DNA of 64,000 nt, from NCBI RefSeq assembly GCF_021044625.1, contig NZ_CP087999.1, positions 3,431,001-3,495,000 on the forward strand. The letters run 5' to 3'. The stretch comes from Geomonas sp. RF6. Lineage in GTDB: Bacteria; Desulfobacterota; Desulfuromonadia; Geobacterales; Geobacteraceae. Of the stretch, positions 35,701 through 43,809 are shown piece after piece. Position 1 is the first letter of the stretch, and every line of letters begins with the position of its first letter. The position numbers and the translations under genes were made by a program. The notes below the pieces were generated by a model, which was not told where the DNA came from, did no database searches, and saw only the letters and a program-made list of their open reading frames with translations.

Positions 35701-36145
35701 CCGGCAGGCGAGCTACACGGTGGGGATAAAGGCGCTTCCGAGCGAGGCGAACCAGGATGCCACGAGCCATCCTCACGCCACCCGTCTCGACCTGCTGTGC
35801 GCCGGAAATACCCAGAGTCTCGTGAACCTCAACTACCCCACCGGGAAGACCTTCTACTGGGCGCCGGAAAACTGTTCCGACGTCGTCTTGAAGGTCGAGG
35901 TGGGAGACCTGGTCCTCACCAAGCGCTACGGGGGGCCGCGCGGGTTCCCCGCTTTCCTGAACGATTTCCGGGGAGGGAGCCGCACCTTTGCCACCTCCGA
36001 GTTTCCCGCCGAAGCGGGCGCCCTGCAAAAACTGGGCATAAAGCATGTGAGGGTCAATTACACCTTCACCGGGAGCGCCCCCGTTCTAAGACAGAGTGCC
36101 GCAGCCCAGGCACATGTACCCCGCTCCATAGGCAAATCGTACTAG
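32705..36145 (+). CDS. tssM: Type VI secretion protein TssM (IcmF)
   Basis: Inner-membrane core of the T6SS trans-envelope complex. 1146 residues: two N-terminal helices (about 10-28 and 33-52), a cytoplasmic NTPase domain with Walker A GAGGSGKSS at 123-131 and Walker B-like FIDTAGRY, a third helix near 420, then a long periplasmic part that contacts TssJ. The P-loop is intact, unlike in some TssM. AAGGAGG precedes ATG 32705. The cluster carries no sheath, tube, ClpV or VgrG genes in this window. Confidence 0.93.
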   Translation: MNERTRHLLEIAVLLLLLAAAPLVARWISVPPWVALCLLVFLAGICVALFFLRSIMGRRCEAKLVHKELEEESELPQEPPPPEETALEALQEKWRVALEKLQASHLKKMGDPVHALPWYLALGAGGSGKSSMLHSSRLCSPFFSPSEELPPPTRNCDFWFFEKSVFIDTAGRYSFPVDEKEDREEWEHFLTLLAKHRRKEPLNGVVITVAADRLLSLDPDGSRGEARVLRQRVDELMRIFKVKFPVYVLVTKCDLIEGMERFSALLPERTASSPMGRLNERISENAESFTAGTIAAVQERLRFYRLQLLNDPAARREAESLALFPEEFALLKEPLTIFMTSLFKENPYQEPPVLRGLFFGSALQKGYPLSLLSGTMHPASEQRQLPGTDRGFFLQELFATVMPRDRSLLSPTRQGIRWRAMTADLAFMSWALVMIALSGLLGFSFIKNLRTIRVASAQLAPPVAAGSDLEVLERYRAAIATVEGQNRGWMTPRLGLTGSIEVERGLKEKFCRRFRKTVLSPLDKDLEQNVALLHSYSPDATYCQYAMHLVRRLNILRARIGGAQLAELQKKPLPAAPLPVGVTERGGQEPGRKFGQLYLSYLAWSKDGDALKAEAQSLQARLRYVLAMKEGNLRWLCHWVEHNEGLTPLTLAPFWGGVPSGADEPVIYPTYTRKGMARLSALVGEVEGASGGKGRYAAARADLENWQRNAAFVAWQTFAQDFSRGVKRLRGNNEWQRVASVIGTEQGPYLALMNRLTWELEPLSHGTGVPVWLRQLYLLQGARTQRAAPYDGIMAKAADTGAPTSGGIKQKLSRGGGGVGADPLQETAAAWREYLSALGAIAPAAASRGQSFQLAAQTFTDDPATGRSPFFAAYHSLNRIRLGVGADSPMAEVPARLVAGPMEFLWYYIRKEAAAKLQEEWEEEVVPGGVELPTPQATQVLLGPDGLAWKFAKGPAAPFLVRTDGGFKPKEVLGATLPLDGAFFSFMSRGTNVVASALSRQASYTVGIKALPSEANQDATSHPHATRLDLLCAGNTQSLVNLNYPTGKTFYWAPENCSDVVLKVEVGDLVLTKRYGGPRGFPAFLNDFRGGSRTFATSEFPAEAGALQKLGIKHVRVNYTFTGSAPVLRQSAAAQAHVPRSIGKSY

Positions 36146-36175
36146 CCCCCGAGAGCAGTCGCCACATACAGTACA

Positions 36176-36212
36176 GCCCCCCCCTTCCTCCGGCAGAAGG
36201 GAAGGGGGGGGC
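36176..36212 (+). other. G/C-run hairpin between tssM and tssA
   Basis: A C-run ending CCCCTTCC (36181-36188) pairs with GGAAGGGG (36200-36207) extended by further G. It has no T-tract, so it is probably an mRNA structure rather than a terminator. Confidence 0.45.
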
Positions 36213-36292
36213 GTTCAGGTACTATCTTTTCCGGCGGAAGATCCTCTCGTCGATCTAGCCGTCGGCACGCTGGAATTGTGGAGGCGCAAGAG

Positions 36293-37855
36293 ATGGAGAT
36301 CGCCAAACTGCTCGACCCCATCGCGGGGGAGAGCGCGGCCGGCACGGAGGTGCGCAACGATCCGCTTTTCGAGGCGTTGCAGTCGGAGGTGGAGAAGCTG
36401 ACGTGCCCCTCCTATGCGGGGATCGTCGACTGGGAAGGGGTGGTGGAGCTTGCATCCGAGATCCTCGCGAAGAAGTCGAAGGACCTGGTGGTCACCAGCT
36501 ACCTCGCCGTTGCACTCCTCCATACCCGCACCACAGAAGGTGTTCTTCCGGCGCTGCGCCTTTACTACGGCATGCTCGACAACTTTTGGGACGATCTGTA
36601 CCCGGTGCGGGCAAAGGCGCGGGGGAGAATGCTGTCGGTGGAGTGGTGGCTGGAAAAGACGCTGAAGGCGCTGCAGGGGGGGAAGGTGTCGCTCCCCGCG
36701 GGGGAGGAAACGGTCGCCCTCGAGCTGCTGGACAAAATCGAGGCCCTCTTGGTGGAGCGCCTCCCCGGCGCCCCCTCTCTGGAGCCGCTGCGGCGCTATT
36801 TCCTGGAGGTCGGAGGGGGCGCGGCCGACAAGGTGGTGCCGGTGGTGCCGGTTGCCTCGGACGTCCGCTCCCCCGAGACACTCGTGCCGGTCCCGCCGCC
36901 GGTGGAAAAAACTGAGCTCCCGGCAGTCGGGGGGGAAGATCTCGAGAAGACGCTCGGCGCTCTGATGCGCTGCGCCCTCCTCCTGCGCCGGGGCGAGCCG
37001 TGCAACCCGCTCGGCTACCGCCTCCTCCGGAATGCTCTCTGGAGCACCGTGTCGGCATTGCCACCGTCGCTGGAAGGGCGCACCCGTATCGCTGCACCGG
37101 ATCATCAGCTTGCGGCAACGCTCAGGGAACTGCGGCAGAAGCGCTGCGCCAAGCATCTGCTGGAGGTATCGGAGGAGCGCCTTGCACGGTTCGCGCTCTG
37201 GCTCGACCTGAACCGCCTGAGCTTCGAGGCGCTCGGGCACCTCGGTGGCTCCTACCTTTCCGCCCAGGAAGCGGTCGTGCATGAAACCTGTCATCTGCTC
37301 CTGCGTCTGCCCGGTCTGGTGGAGCTCTCTTTCTGCGACGGCACCCCTTTTGCCGACGCAGAGACCCGCCGCTGGCTCCGGCAGACCCTCCCGGCGTCAA
37401 CGCCGCCCTCGCCGCAGGTCGTCCCTTCACAGGAGGTTGCCGAGGGGGATGTGGTCGCGCTCCCCGGCGCGGTCGAGGAGGCGCAGCTCCTGGCTCGCGA
37501 GGGGCAGCTCACCGAAGCGGTGCACCTGCTGCACGAAAAGGTACAGGGCTGCCGTTCCGGCCGGGAGAGGCTCGTGTGGCGCCTTTCCCTCCTTGATTTT
37601 CTGCTCGGTGTCGGCTGCACCGATATCGCCCTTCCACAGTCGGAGGTGGTGATGAGCGCGCTCGACCGGCACGCGCTGGAGAAGTACGAACCCGGCCTGG
37701 CGCTGAGCGGGCTGAAGCTCGCCTACCTGGCACTGCAGGCACAGAAGGAGCCGGCGCAGCAGGAGAGGGCGCAGGGTATCCTCCGGCGGATCGGTCGCCT
37801 CGATCCTGCCGAGATGCTGCGGCTGGAAAAGGTGGCAGAGATCCCGAGGGAGTAG
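36293..37855 (+). CDS. tssA: Type VI secretion protein TssA
   Basis: Organises tail assembly in T6SS. 520 residues beginning with the ImpA N-terminal domain (PIAGESAAGTEVRNDPLF, then SKDLVVTSYLAVALLHT and YGMLDNFWDDLYP), followed by a Pro-rich linker near 190-205 and a helical C-terminal domain (VasJ-like). ATG 36293 is preferred to GTG 36278 because GGAGG precedes it. It closes the four-gene set. Confidence 0.88.
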   Translation: MEIAKLLDPIAGESAAGTEVRNDPLFEALQSEVEKLTCPSYAGIVDWEGVVELASEILAKKSKDLVVTSYLAVALLHTRTTEGVLPALRLYYGMLDNFWDDLYPVRAKARGRMLSVEWWLEKTLKALQGGKVSLPAGEETVALELLDKIEALLVERLPGAPSLEPLRRYFLEVGGGAADKVVPVVPVASDVRSPETLVPVPPPVEKTELPAVGGEDLEKTLGALMRCALLLRRGEPCNPLGYRLLRNALWSTVSALPPSLEGRTRIAAPDHQLAATLRELRQKRCAKHLLEVSEERLARFALWLDLNRLSFEALGHLGGSYLSAQEAVVHETCHLLLRLPGLVELSFCDGTPFADAETRRWLRQTLPASTPPSPQVVPSQEVAEGDVVALPGAVEEAQLLAREGQLTEAVHLLHEKVQGCRSGRERLVWRLSLLDFLLGVGCTDIALPQSEVVMSALDRHALEKYEPGLALSGLKLAYLALQAQKEPAQQERAQGILRRIGRLDPAEMLRLEKVAEIPRE

Positions 37856-37975
37856 GGGGAGGGCGCGGCTGCACATTTAAACGAAGGGACATGCCGGACG
37901 TTGTTGCGGTGGGAAAGTCGTCCGGTACTCTTGAAGTGCACAATTACAGGTGGCGCAACCTGAAGGAGAGATGAC

Positions 37976-38179
37976 ATGACCGAATATAACATGACGGAAG
38001 GGTGTGAGGAGCACAAGTACAGGCACGATGCGCACTCATGCGTGTGGTGTGAGCTGCACGGGCTGAGGAAGGAGATCAGTGAACTGAAGCTCGAGATGAG
38101 CGAGCTGAAGAGGCAGGCTAAGGGGGAGCCGCTGGTTCGGACTCAGCTGTGGGGGGCGGGGAGTCACGACCGTGCCTGA
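37976..38179 (+). CDS. Small Cys/His-containing coiled-coil protein
   Basis: 67 residues. The N-terminal part has Cys, two His and CVWCELHG (MTEGCEEHKYRHDAHSCVWC), a possible zinc knuckle. A short coiled coil follows (LRKEISELKLEMSELKRQ). AAGGAGAG lies ahead of the start. I do not recognise a family. The strong ribosome site and heptad pattern support it as a real gene. Confidence 0.6.
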   Translation: MTEYNMTEGCEEHKYRHDAHSCVWCELHGLRKEISELKLEMSELKRQAKGEPLVRTQLWGAGSHDRA

Positions 38180-38214
38180 TGCGAACAGGAGGCGGCTGCC
38201 CGAGATAAAAAGAA

Positions 38215-38249
38215 AGCTGGGAATCTCCCGCGAGATCCCAGCTCTTTTT
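38215..38249. terminator. Terminator between the small coiled-coil gene and the GYD gene
   Basis: AGCTGGGA-TCTC pairs with GAGA-TCCCAGCT, ending in TTTTTA; A-rich on the other side, so usable by both convergent genes. Confidence 0.85.
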
Positions 38250-38293
38250 ATTTCCGGGCGGCATTTCCCCTTCTGTGAGATCCGCCAGGCCGG

Positions 38294-38596
38294 TTACTGT
38301 TGCGGCAGGTTTCTTACCAGTTCCTTGTACTTGCTCCACTCCGTCGCGGTCCAGACCTCGGTGGTGGCCTGGCCGAAGGTGCGCACAATCGTGGAAACTT
38401 CCATCGCGGTCTCCAGGTCGGGCGCGTTAAAGATGTCGAGGTAATCGTACGGCCCCAACAGCGCGAAGTTGTGCACCCACTCCACTTTCGGGCACTTGCT
38501 GCGGATCTGTTCGGCCGCCTTCTTCTCCAGTTGTTCCAGCGAAGCCGGTGACCGAAGGGCCTCCGGTGCGAGCCGGGTAAGCATGATAAACATCAT
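38294..38596 (-). CDS. GYD-domain protein
   Basis: 100 residues matching the GYD family (MMFIMLTRLAPEAL, then LLGPYDYLDIFNAPD in place of the GYD motif, and ATEWSKYKELV). A ferredoxin-like alpha/beta fold related to dimeric barrels is likely. The function is unknown in general. AGGAGAG lies upstream. It is divergent from cysC. Confidence 0.8.
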   Translation of the reverse strand: MMFIMLTRLAPEALRSPASLEQLEKKAAEQIRSKCPKVEWVHNFALLGPYDYLDIFNAPDLETAMEVSTIVRTFGQATTEVWTATEWSKYKELVRNLPQQ

Positions 38597-38802
38597 GGCA
38601 CTCTCCTCCTTCCGTTAATCCTTCTGCTCCTCTTTCAATTTTATCGCAGCACGGGGGGAGGGGGATTCGGCGGGGGAAGATAGCTTCGCTGTTGAAAAAG
38701 GGGAGGGATTGGCTAACATTGAGGGCGGTTAACGGTTGTCTCACCGACTGCGCAGGCGACCGATCCAGGTCGGAAGCCGCCGGCTTTACCCCGGGAGGTG
38801 CC

Positions 38803-39528
38803 ATGAACAGTCCTGGCGAGCACATACTATGGCAGGAACGGCGTGTGAAAAAGTGGGATTACCTGGACCGCAACGGCCACTGCTCCCTGGTCCTGTGGTT
38901 CACCGGGCTCCCCGCTTCGGGAAAATCGACTCTGGCCTGCCGGGTCGAGGAGGCGCTCTTCGCCAAGGGGTGGTACACCTACCTGCTGGACGGCGACAAC
39001 GTGCGCCACGGGCTCAACTCCGACCTCGGTACCTCGATCACGGACCGGCGTGAGGATGTCCGCAGGGCAGGGGAGACGGCGCGCCTTTTCGTCGACGCCG
39101 GCGTCGTCGTTCTCACCGCCTTTGCTTCACCTTTCCAGGAGGAGCGGGACAGGGTGCGCGCCCTCTTCGCGGCGGGGGAGTTCGTGGAGATATACCTCAA
39201 GTGCGATCAGCCCCTCTGCGAGGCGCGGGACCCGAAAGGTCTGTACCGGAAGGCGCGGGCGGGACTCCTCCCTGGATTTACCGGGGTCGATCTTCCCTAT
39301 GAAGAACCGAGGAACCCCGAGCTCACCATAGACACCGGCTCCTTGGACATCCCCAACTGCGTCAGCCGGATCCTCGAGTACACCACCACCCTGGAGACGC
39401 TGCGCCAGGAGAGGCACCACTCCCAGAGACAGCTGAGGGTCGAAAGGAGGGTGCGCCCCCGCGTCGACGAGCAGAGGCAGCAACCGCTCGACGAATCCTC
39501 TTTTCCCTACTGCTCCTTCAGCCTGTAG
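38803..39528 (+). CDS. cysC: Adenylylsulfate (APS) kinase with C-terminal extension
   Basis: Phosphorylates APS to PAPS. P-loop GLPASGKST at residues 36-44, LLDGDNVRHGL, DRREDVRR and TAFASPF are conserved. The core APS kinase ends near residue 200 and is followed by an unusual Arg/Gln-rich tail of about 40 residues. CGGGAGG precedes ATG 38803. It is monocistronic and lies away from the cysTWA and cysK block. No sulfurylase (CysDN or Sat) or PAPS reductase gene is in the window. Confidence 0.92.
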   Translation: MNSPGEHILWQERRVKKWDYLDRNGHCSLVLWFTGLPASGKSTLACRVEEALFAKGWYTYLLDGDNVRHGLNSDLGTSITDRREDVRRAGETARLFVDAGVVVLTAFASPFQEERDRVRALFAAGEFVEIYLKCDQPLCEARDPKGLYRKARAGLLPGFTGVDLPYEEPRNPELTIDTGSLDIPNCVSRILEYTTTLETLRQERHHSQRQLRVERRVRPRVDEQRQQPLDESSFPYCSFSL

Positions 39529-39570
39529 TTCGCCCGAACGCGCAGGTCGGCGGCCGGTCCTGCCGGAATG

Positions 39571-39604
39571 AAAAAAGGGAGCTGCCGATGCAGCTCCCTT
39601 TTTT
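39571..39604. terminator. Bidirectional terminator between cysC and the FIST gene
   Basis: AAAAAAGGGAGCTGC (39571-39585), loop CGAT, GCAGCTCCCTTTTTT (39590-39604): perfect 15-bp arms with T-runs both ways. Confidence 0.92.
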
Positions 39605-39627
39605 CGTCACCGATTTTGCCGGTCGCC

Positions 39628-40740
39628 TTACTTGAAGGCCACCATGGTGGCGGTCTGGTTGATATGCCCGATGAACTGCTCCCCGTAGGTGCTGAAGCCG
39701 ATGGTGGGGATGTCGCTGAAGAGTTCGCCGTAGGCGCCGGTCAGCCCCTTTTGCCCGAGCTCCAGGGTGCGCAGGATGCAGTTGAAGTTGATGATGCCGG
39801 AGATGGAGCCGAGTTCCGCCTTCGCGTTTTCGAGGGCGCTCTTTGTGTCGGCGATGATGTCGGTGGATTCCAGAAGGCTCAGTTCCATACCTTCCTTCAC
39901 GCCGCAGTAGAAGATCATGCCGCCGTCCTTCGGGTTGATCTGCTGCGGGCTGCGCACGAACGGCTCCCCCTCGAAGACAAGCCCGACCGGGTTGTGCATG
40001 AAACGGTTCGGCGCTTCCTCAACGGAGGTCCCCACCGCTTCGGCGTACGCCTCGGCTGCCGGCTTCCCGTTGAACTCCAGCACTTCACGCGCCTCTTCTA
40101 TCGCCTTCGTCACGACCAGCTTCTGCGGAAGCGGATTAAAGCTCTGGGTCTTGATGAAGGTGAACTCGCCGGTCGGCTCCAGCACCGCGAGGAGCGCGGC
40201 GTGCTTGTAAGCCTTTCCGTTGGCGTAGACATAGGTGGCGGCGAACTTCAGGTCGTCTCCGGCGGAGCCGCCGATAAACCCGATGTTGGTGAGGTCGCCG
40301 ATGCGATCGATGATGCGCTCCTCGGCGCCGCTCAGGCCGTCCACCAGAATGAGGCCGAGATGGCTCTTCGGGTCAAGAGCGGACATCGGCGTACCGAAGA
40401 ACTCTGCAAAGGAGGCGAAAGCCTTGTCAACCGCATCGTCGGCATTAACGTCTTCCACCACCGCTACTTTCACCTGCTTCAGGGAGTCGTTGCTGAAAGC
40501 CATGGCGACGACGGAATTCTTCAGCATCTTCCCGCTCACGAGTTCGCCGGCCGTGGTGCAGCCGAAGGTGGAGGCTCCGGGGAATGCCTCCTGCATCTTT
40601 GCCGCGATGCCGTCGGCATCAAAGGTCGAGGAGGCGAAGAAGACCACCATGTGCGTATCGAAGCCGGACAGCTGGGACTGAAGGTCTAGTACTACGTCTT
40701 GCAGATCGATTTTTTCCGAGGCAACAGTCTTGATATTCAT
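39628..40740 (-). CDS. FIST domain sensor protein
   Basis: 370 residues with N-terminal FIST (beginning with VVFFASSTFDADGIAAKM, then FGCTTAGEL) and FIST_C domains. FIST domains are small-molecule sensors, thought to bind amino acids. There is no kinase, GGDEF or membrane module, so it must act with a partner. A 63-residue gene ends 20 bp upstream of it. The segment GFIGGSAGDDLKF is typical of the family. Confidence 0.85.
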   Translation of the reverse strand: MNIKTVASEKIDLQDVVLDLQSQLSGFDTHMVVFFASSTFDADGIAAKMQEAFPGASTFGCTTAGELVSGKMLKNSVVAMAFSNDSLKQVKVAVVEDVNADDAVDKAFASFAEFFGTPMSALDPKSHLGLILVDGLSGAEERIIDRIGDLTNIGFIGGSAGDDLKFAATYVYANGKAYKHAALLAVLEPTGEFTFIKTQSFNPLPQKLVVTKAIEEAREVLEFNGKPAAEAYAEAVGTSVEEAPNRFMHNPVGLVFEGEPFVRSPQQINPKDGGMIFYCGVKEGMELSLLESTDIIADTKSALENAKAELGSISGIINFNCILRTLELGQKGLTGAYGELFSDIPTIGFSTYGEQFIGHINQTATMVAFK

Positions 40741-40760
40741 ACAATCCTCTCTCCTTAAGT

Positions 40761-40952
40761 TTATTTGAGCTCTCTGATCAAGGCTTCCAGCTTTCCGATA
40801 ATGACGGGATCATCTTCAGATTGCGCGGTGAATTTGGCCGGATCAATCCCCTTAAGGAGCAGTTTCGTCTTGATCACCCCCACCAGCATTGCATTGTCCT
40901 TGGCCCTTTGGTTAATCACTGTGTCGATCATTTGCTTGATTTTGCCGGCCAT
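40761..40952 (-). CDS. Small protein upstream of the FIST gene
   Basis: 63 residues, helical: MAGKIKQMIDTVINQRAKDN then VGVIKTKLLLKGIDPAKF. AAGGAG lies before ATG 40952. It is 20 bp from the FIST start, so probably co-transcribed and possibly a partner. I do not recognise a family or function. Confidence 0.6.
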   Translation of the reverse strand: MAGKIKQMIDTVINQRAKDNAMLVGVIKTKLLLKGIDPAKFTAQSEDDPVIIGKLEALIRELK

Positions 40953-41000
40953 TCCTATTCTCCTTACTGTGTCAATAGTGTGCGCACCGCAGTATGCCAA

Positions 41001-41445
41001 GCGACTACCTTTGGTGCCTCCGATACGTCAACTTCTTCCCCTGTATTCGGTGTCAGGTCCCTCTTTCTCCTGTCGATGAAGCTCCAGTCTTCCATCCCTG
41101 TAACTTTTCGCCGGACCCTTCAATAGTAGCGGCAGTTTTACTAGAAGTATCGGAGGATGCAGAACAATGTTTAGCGCTTTCTACTGTCATTGAAATTATA
41201 AATTAGCAATAAATGTGGCAGAGCAATTCTGATTGAGGACCGGCAACGAGCTGGAAACAGTAGGGTGTTCTCAAAGTGTAGAATAATTCTAATGCAACAG
41301 CATCACTAATGGCTATTTAATTTTATTATATTAGAGAAAAAGAATCTACGGCTGTTTTATGAGTGGCGGGAGGCAGGGAAGGGGGGGAGTCCCCTCCCGC
41401 GAGCGCCGCACGTGGCGCGGCGTCCGCAGGGAGGGGAGAGGTGGT
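41001..41445. other. AT-rich intergenic region
   Basis: 445 bp that become markedly AT-rich from about 41150 to 41360, in contrast to the flanking high-GC DNA. It is likely promoter DNA for the FIST operon (minus strand) or a short acquired remnant. A sigma-54-like string at 41205-41220 on the minus strand has the -12 element but lacks the GG of the -24. No gene is seen. Confidence 0.5.
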
Positions 41446-41934
41446 TCACGGTACGGCGCAGTCCGACTTGTCACCCTGGATCTTCGCCACGGCATGCGGC
41501 ACCGCCGCCCACACCGCGTCGAGGTTCTCGATGGCCCCCTTCGGGCTGCCGGGGAGGTTGATGATGAGGGTGTTGCCGCGGATCCCGGCGACGGCGCGGG
41601 AGATCATGGCGTGCGGCGTCTTCTGGAGGCTTTTCGCCCGCATGACCTCGCCGAAGCCGGGGATGACACGGTCAAGGACTTCCACGGTGGCGTCGGGGGT
41701 CACGTCCCTTGGGGAGACCCCGGTACCGCCGGTGGTGAGGATGATGTCGGCGACGTCGCCGTCTGCCCACTCCTTCAGGGTGCGGGAGATCAGCGCTGCC
41801 TCGTCGGGTATGACCGCGCTGCGAACCGTCGTCACTCCGCGCTCCTCGAGGTACTTCTCCAGCGCCGGGCCGCTGCTGTCCACGCGCTCGCCGCGGGATC
41901 CCTTGTCGCTCAAGGTCAGTATCGCTCCCCTCAT
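41446..41934 (-). CDS. mogA: Molybdopterin adenylyltransferase (MogA/MoaB type)
   Basis: Adenylylates molybdopterin before metal insertion. 162 residues: MoCF fold with ILTLSDKGSRGERVD at the start, ILTTGGTGVSPRDVTPDAT (substrate loop) and NLPGSPKGAIENLDAV. It starts 2 bp after moaC ends, with GGAGGG upstream. MogA and MoaB are hard to separate by sequence; context in a Moco operon supports the call. Confidence 0.9.
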   Translation of the reverse strand: MRGAILTLSDKGSRGERVDSSGPALEKYLEERGVTTVRSAVIPDEAALISRTLKEWADGDVADIILTTGGTGVSPRDVTPDATVEVLDRVIPGFGEVMRAKSLQKTPHAMISRAVAGIRGNTLIINLPGSPKGAIENLDAVWAAVPHAVAKIQGDKSDCAVP

Positions 41935-41936
41935 CG

Positions 41937-42413
41937 TTACCCCTCCCTGCGGTAGGTGCCGCTTTTTCCCCCTTCCTTGTAGAGGAGGGCGATCTCTCCG
42001 ATCCGTATCGACTTGTCGGTACCCTTGCACATGTCGTACACGGTGAGTGCCGCCACCGATGCTGCGGTCATCGCCTCCATCTCCACGCCGGTGCGCTCGA
42101 AGGCGCGGACCGTCGCCTGGATGCGCACGATCCCGGTCGCGCTCTCGGTCTCGAACTCGATCCCGCTGTAGTGGATCGCCAGGGGGTGGGAGAGGGGGAT
42201 GAGGTCGGGGGTCTTTTTCGAGGCGGCGATGCCGGCAAGGCGCGCCACTCCGAGGACGTCACCCTTTGTCATGACGCCGGCGACGATCGCCTCCAGCGTT
42301 TCCGGCTTCAGGTGCACGGTGGCGGTGGCGATTGCGGTGCGCATGGTGGGGGTCTTTGCGGAAACGTCCACCATGATGGCGCGTCCCTGTTCGTCGAAAT
42401 GGTTGAAAGACAT
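41937..42413 (-). CDS. moaC: Cyclic pyranopterin monophosphate synthase MoaC
   Basis: Acts after MoaA to form cPMP. 158 residues with the conserved DVSAKTPTMRTA, LIPLSHPLAI (active-site His), VRAFERTGVEMEA and MCKG (KGTD). AAGGAG precedes ATG 42413. It lies between moeA and mogA in a three-gene Moco operon. moaA lies 9 kb away. Confidence 0.95.
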   Translation of the reverse strand: MSFNHFDEQGRAIMVDVSAKTPTMRTAIATATVHLKPETLEAIVAGVMTKGDVLGVARLAGIAASKKTPDLIPLSHPLAIHYSGIEFETESATGIVRIQATVRAFERTGVEMEAMTAASVAALTVYDMCKGTDKSIRIGEIALLYKEGGKSGTYRREG

Positions 42414-42492
42414 GTGCTGCTCCTTTTTCTGTGCTGGTTGGTGCGAAAACGGTCCCTTCCGTTGCGGGAAAGGGATGTGCTGGCGCAGGATG

Positions 42493-43707
42493 TTACCCTT
42501 CGGTGAGGTCGACGTCCCTCAGCATGAGGAGCTCGACGGCGCTTCCGGCCGGTACCAGGGATGCCTCGAGCGGCAGGACCGCGAGAGCGTCCGCCGACAC
42601 CATGGTGGGGAGGGCCGCGGTGTGCTGGCTTCCCGAGCTGTAGGCGCGATAGGTGCCGTCTTCCCGCTCCACCCGTACCCGGACGAAGTTCAGTTTCCCC
42701 GGCGCCTTGCGGATTTCCTCGGCAAGGACCCCCTTCACGAAGGTTCTCACCACCTTCTTCTCACCCATCATCTTGCGCAGCGCAGGCTTTACGAAGAGCT
42801 CGAAGGTCACCATGGTGGAAACCGGATTCCCCGGGAGGGAGAAGACCGGGAGACCGTTTATGCTGGCAAAGGCGGTGGGCCCTCCCGGCTTTATGGCGAC
42901 CTTCCAGAACCCTTCGGTCGCGCCGAGCTCGGAGAGGATCTCTCGCACGAGATCGCGGTCCCCCGCGGAGACGCCGGCGGAGGTGATCAGTGCGTCGCAA
43001 CGCACCCCCTCCAGCATCTTTTCCCGCAGGCTCTCGCGCTCGTCCGCCGCGATCCCGAGGATCACGGGGATGGCGCCGCACTCGCGGACCGCAGCGGCAA
43101 GGGAAAGGGCGTTGGAGTTTATGATCCTTCCGGGGCCGGGGGTCTTGCCGAGTTCGATCAGTTCGTCGCCGGTGGAGAGGATAGCCACCCGCGCCCTTTT
43201 GTAGACCGGTACCAGCGCCTTCCCGATGGAGGCGAGGAGGCTCACCTGGGGAGGGGCGATAATGGTCCCGGCATGAAGGGCCACCCCCCCCGCCCTCAGA
43301 TCCTGCCCCTGAAACCGGATGTGCTGCTTTGCGCGGACAGGAGCCTTCAGCGTCACCCTCTCCCCTTCCTGGGTCGTCTCCTCGATCGGGACGATCGCGT
43401 CGCATCCGGGAGGGGTAGGGGCGCCAGTCATGATCCTGATCGCGCACCCCGGCTCGACTGCCGTTGTGGGGACGGCGCCGGCGGGGATGTAGCCGGTGAC
43501 CCGAAGGGTGGCGGGAAGGGGGGTGCAGTCGGCGGCGCGTACAGCGAAGCCGTCCATGGCGGAATAGTCGCAAAGGGGGATGTCCCACGGCGTGTGCACG
43601 TCTTGGGAGAGGACTCTTCCATGCGCTTCAAGGAGCGCTACCTTTTCCTCTCCCAGGACCTTCGTCTGCCCGAGAATGATGCCGCGTGCTTCTTCAAAGG
43701 AAGGCAT
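42493..43707 (-). CDS. moeA: Molybdopterin molybdenumtransferase MoeA
   Basis: Inserts molybdate or tungstate into adenylylated molybdopterin. 404 residues: MoeA N-terminal domains with SAMDGFAVRA and IMTGAPTP, MoCF core with ILSTGDELIE, SAGVSAGDRD, KPGGPTAFASI and SLPGNPVSTMVTFEL, then a C-terminal barrel. ATG 43707 is used; an upstream in-frame TTG at 43743 is less likely. First gene of moeA-moaC-mogA. A tungsten preference is possible, given the AOR locus nearby. Confidence 0.94.
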   Translation of the reverse strand: MPSFEEARGIILGQTKVLGEEKVALLEAHGRVLSQDVHTPWDIPLCDYSAMDGFAVRAADCTPLPATLRVTGYIPAGAVPTTAVEPGCAIRIMTGAPTPPGCDAIVPIEETTQEGERVTLKAPVRAKQHIRFQGQDLRAGGVALHAGTIIAPPQVSLLASIGKALVPVYKRARVAILSTGDELIELGKTPGPGRIINSNALSLAAAVRECGAIPVILGIAADERESLREKMLEGVRCDALITSAGVSAGDRDLVREILSELGATEGFWKVAIKPGGPTAFASINGLPVFSLPGNPVSTMVTFELFVKPALRKMMGEKKVVRTFVKGVLAEEIRKAPGKLNFVRVRVEREDGTYRAYSSGSQHTAALPTMVSADALAVLPLEASLVPAGSAVELLMLRDVDLTEG

Positions 43708-43809
43708 AAAGAAAGACCTCGTGTGTATCTTGGGGAGGGACAAAAAAAACGGGAGGGCGTCAGAAGCTCTCGCTCAAGCCGCCATCCCGTCTTTTGAAAC
43801 TGTACTCTT

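Noticed and set aside
41205-41220. Sigma-54-like string upstream of the FIST pair
   Set aside because: On the minus strand TGCCAC-ATTTA-TTGCT lacks the second G of the essential GG pair.
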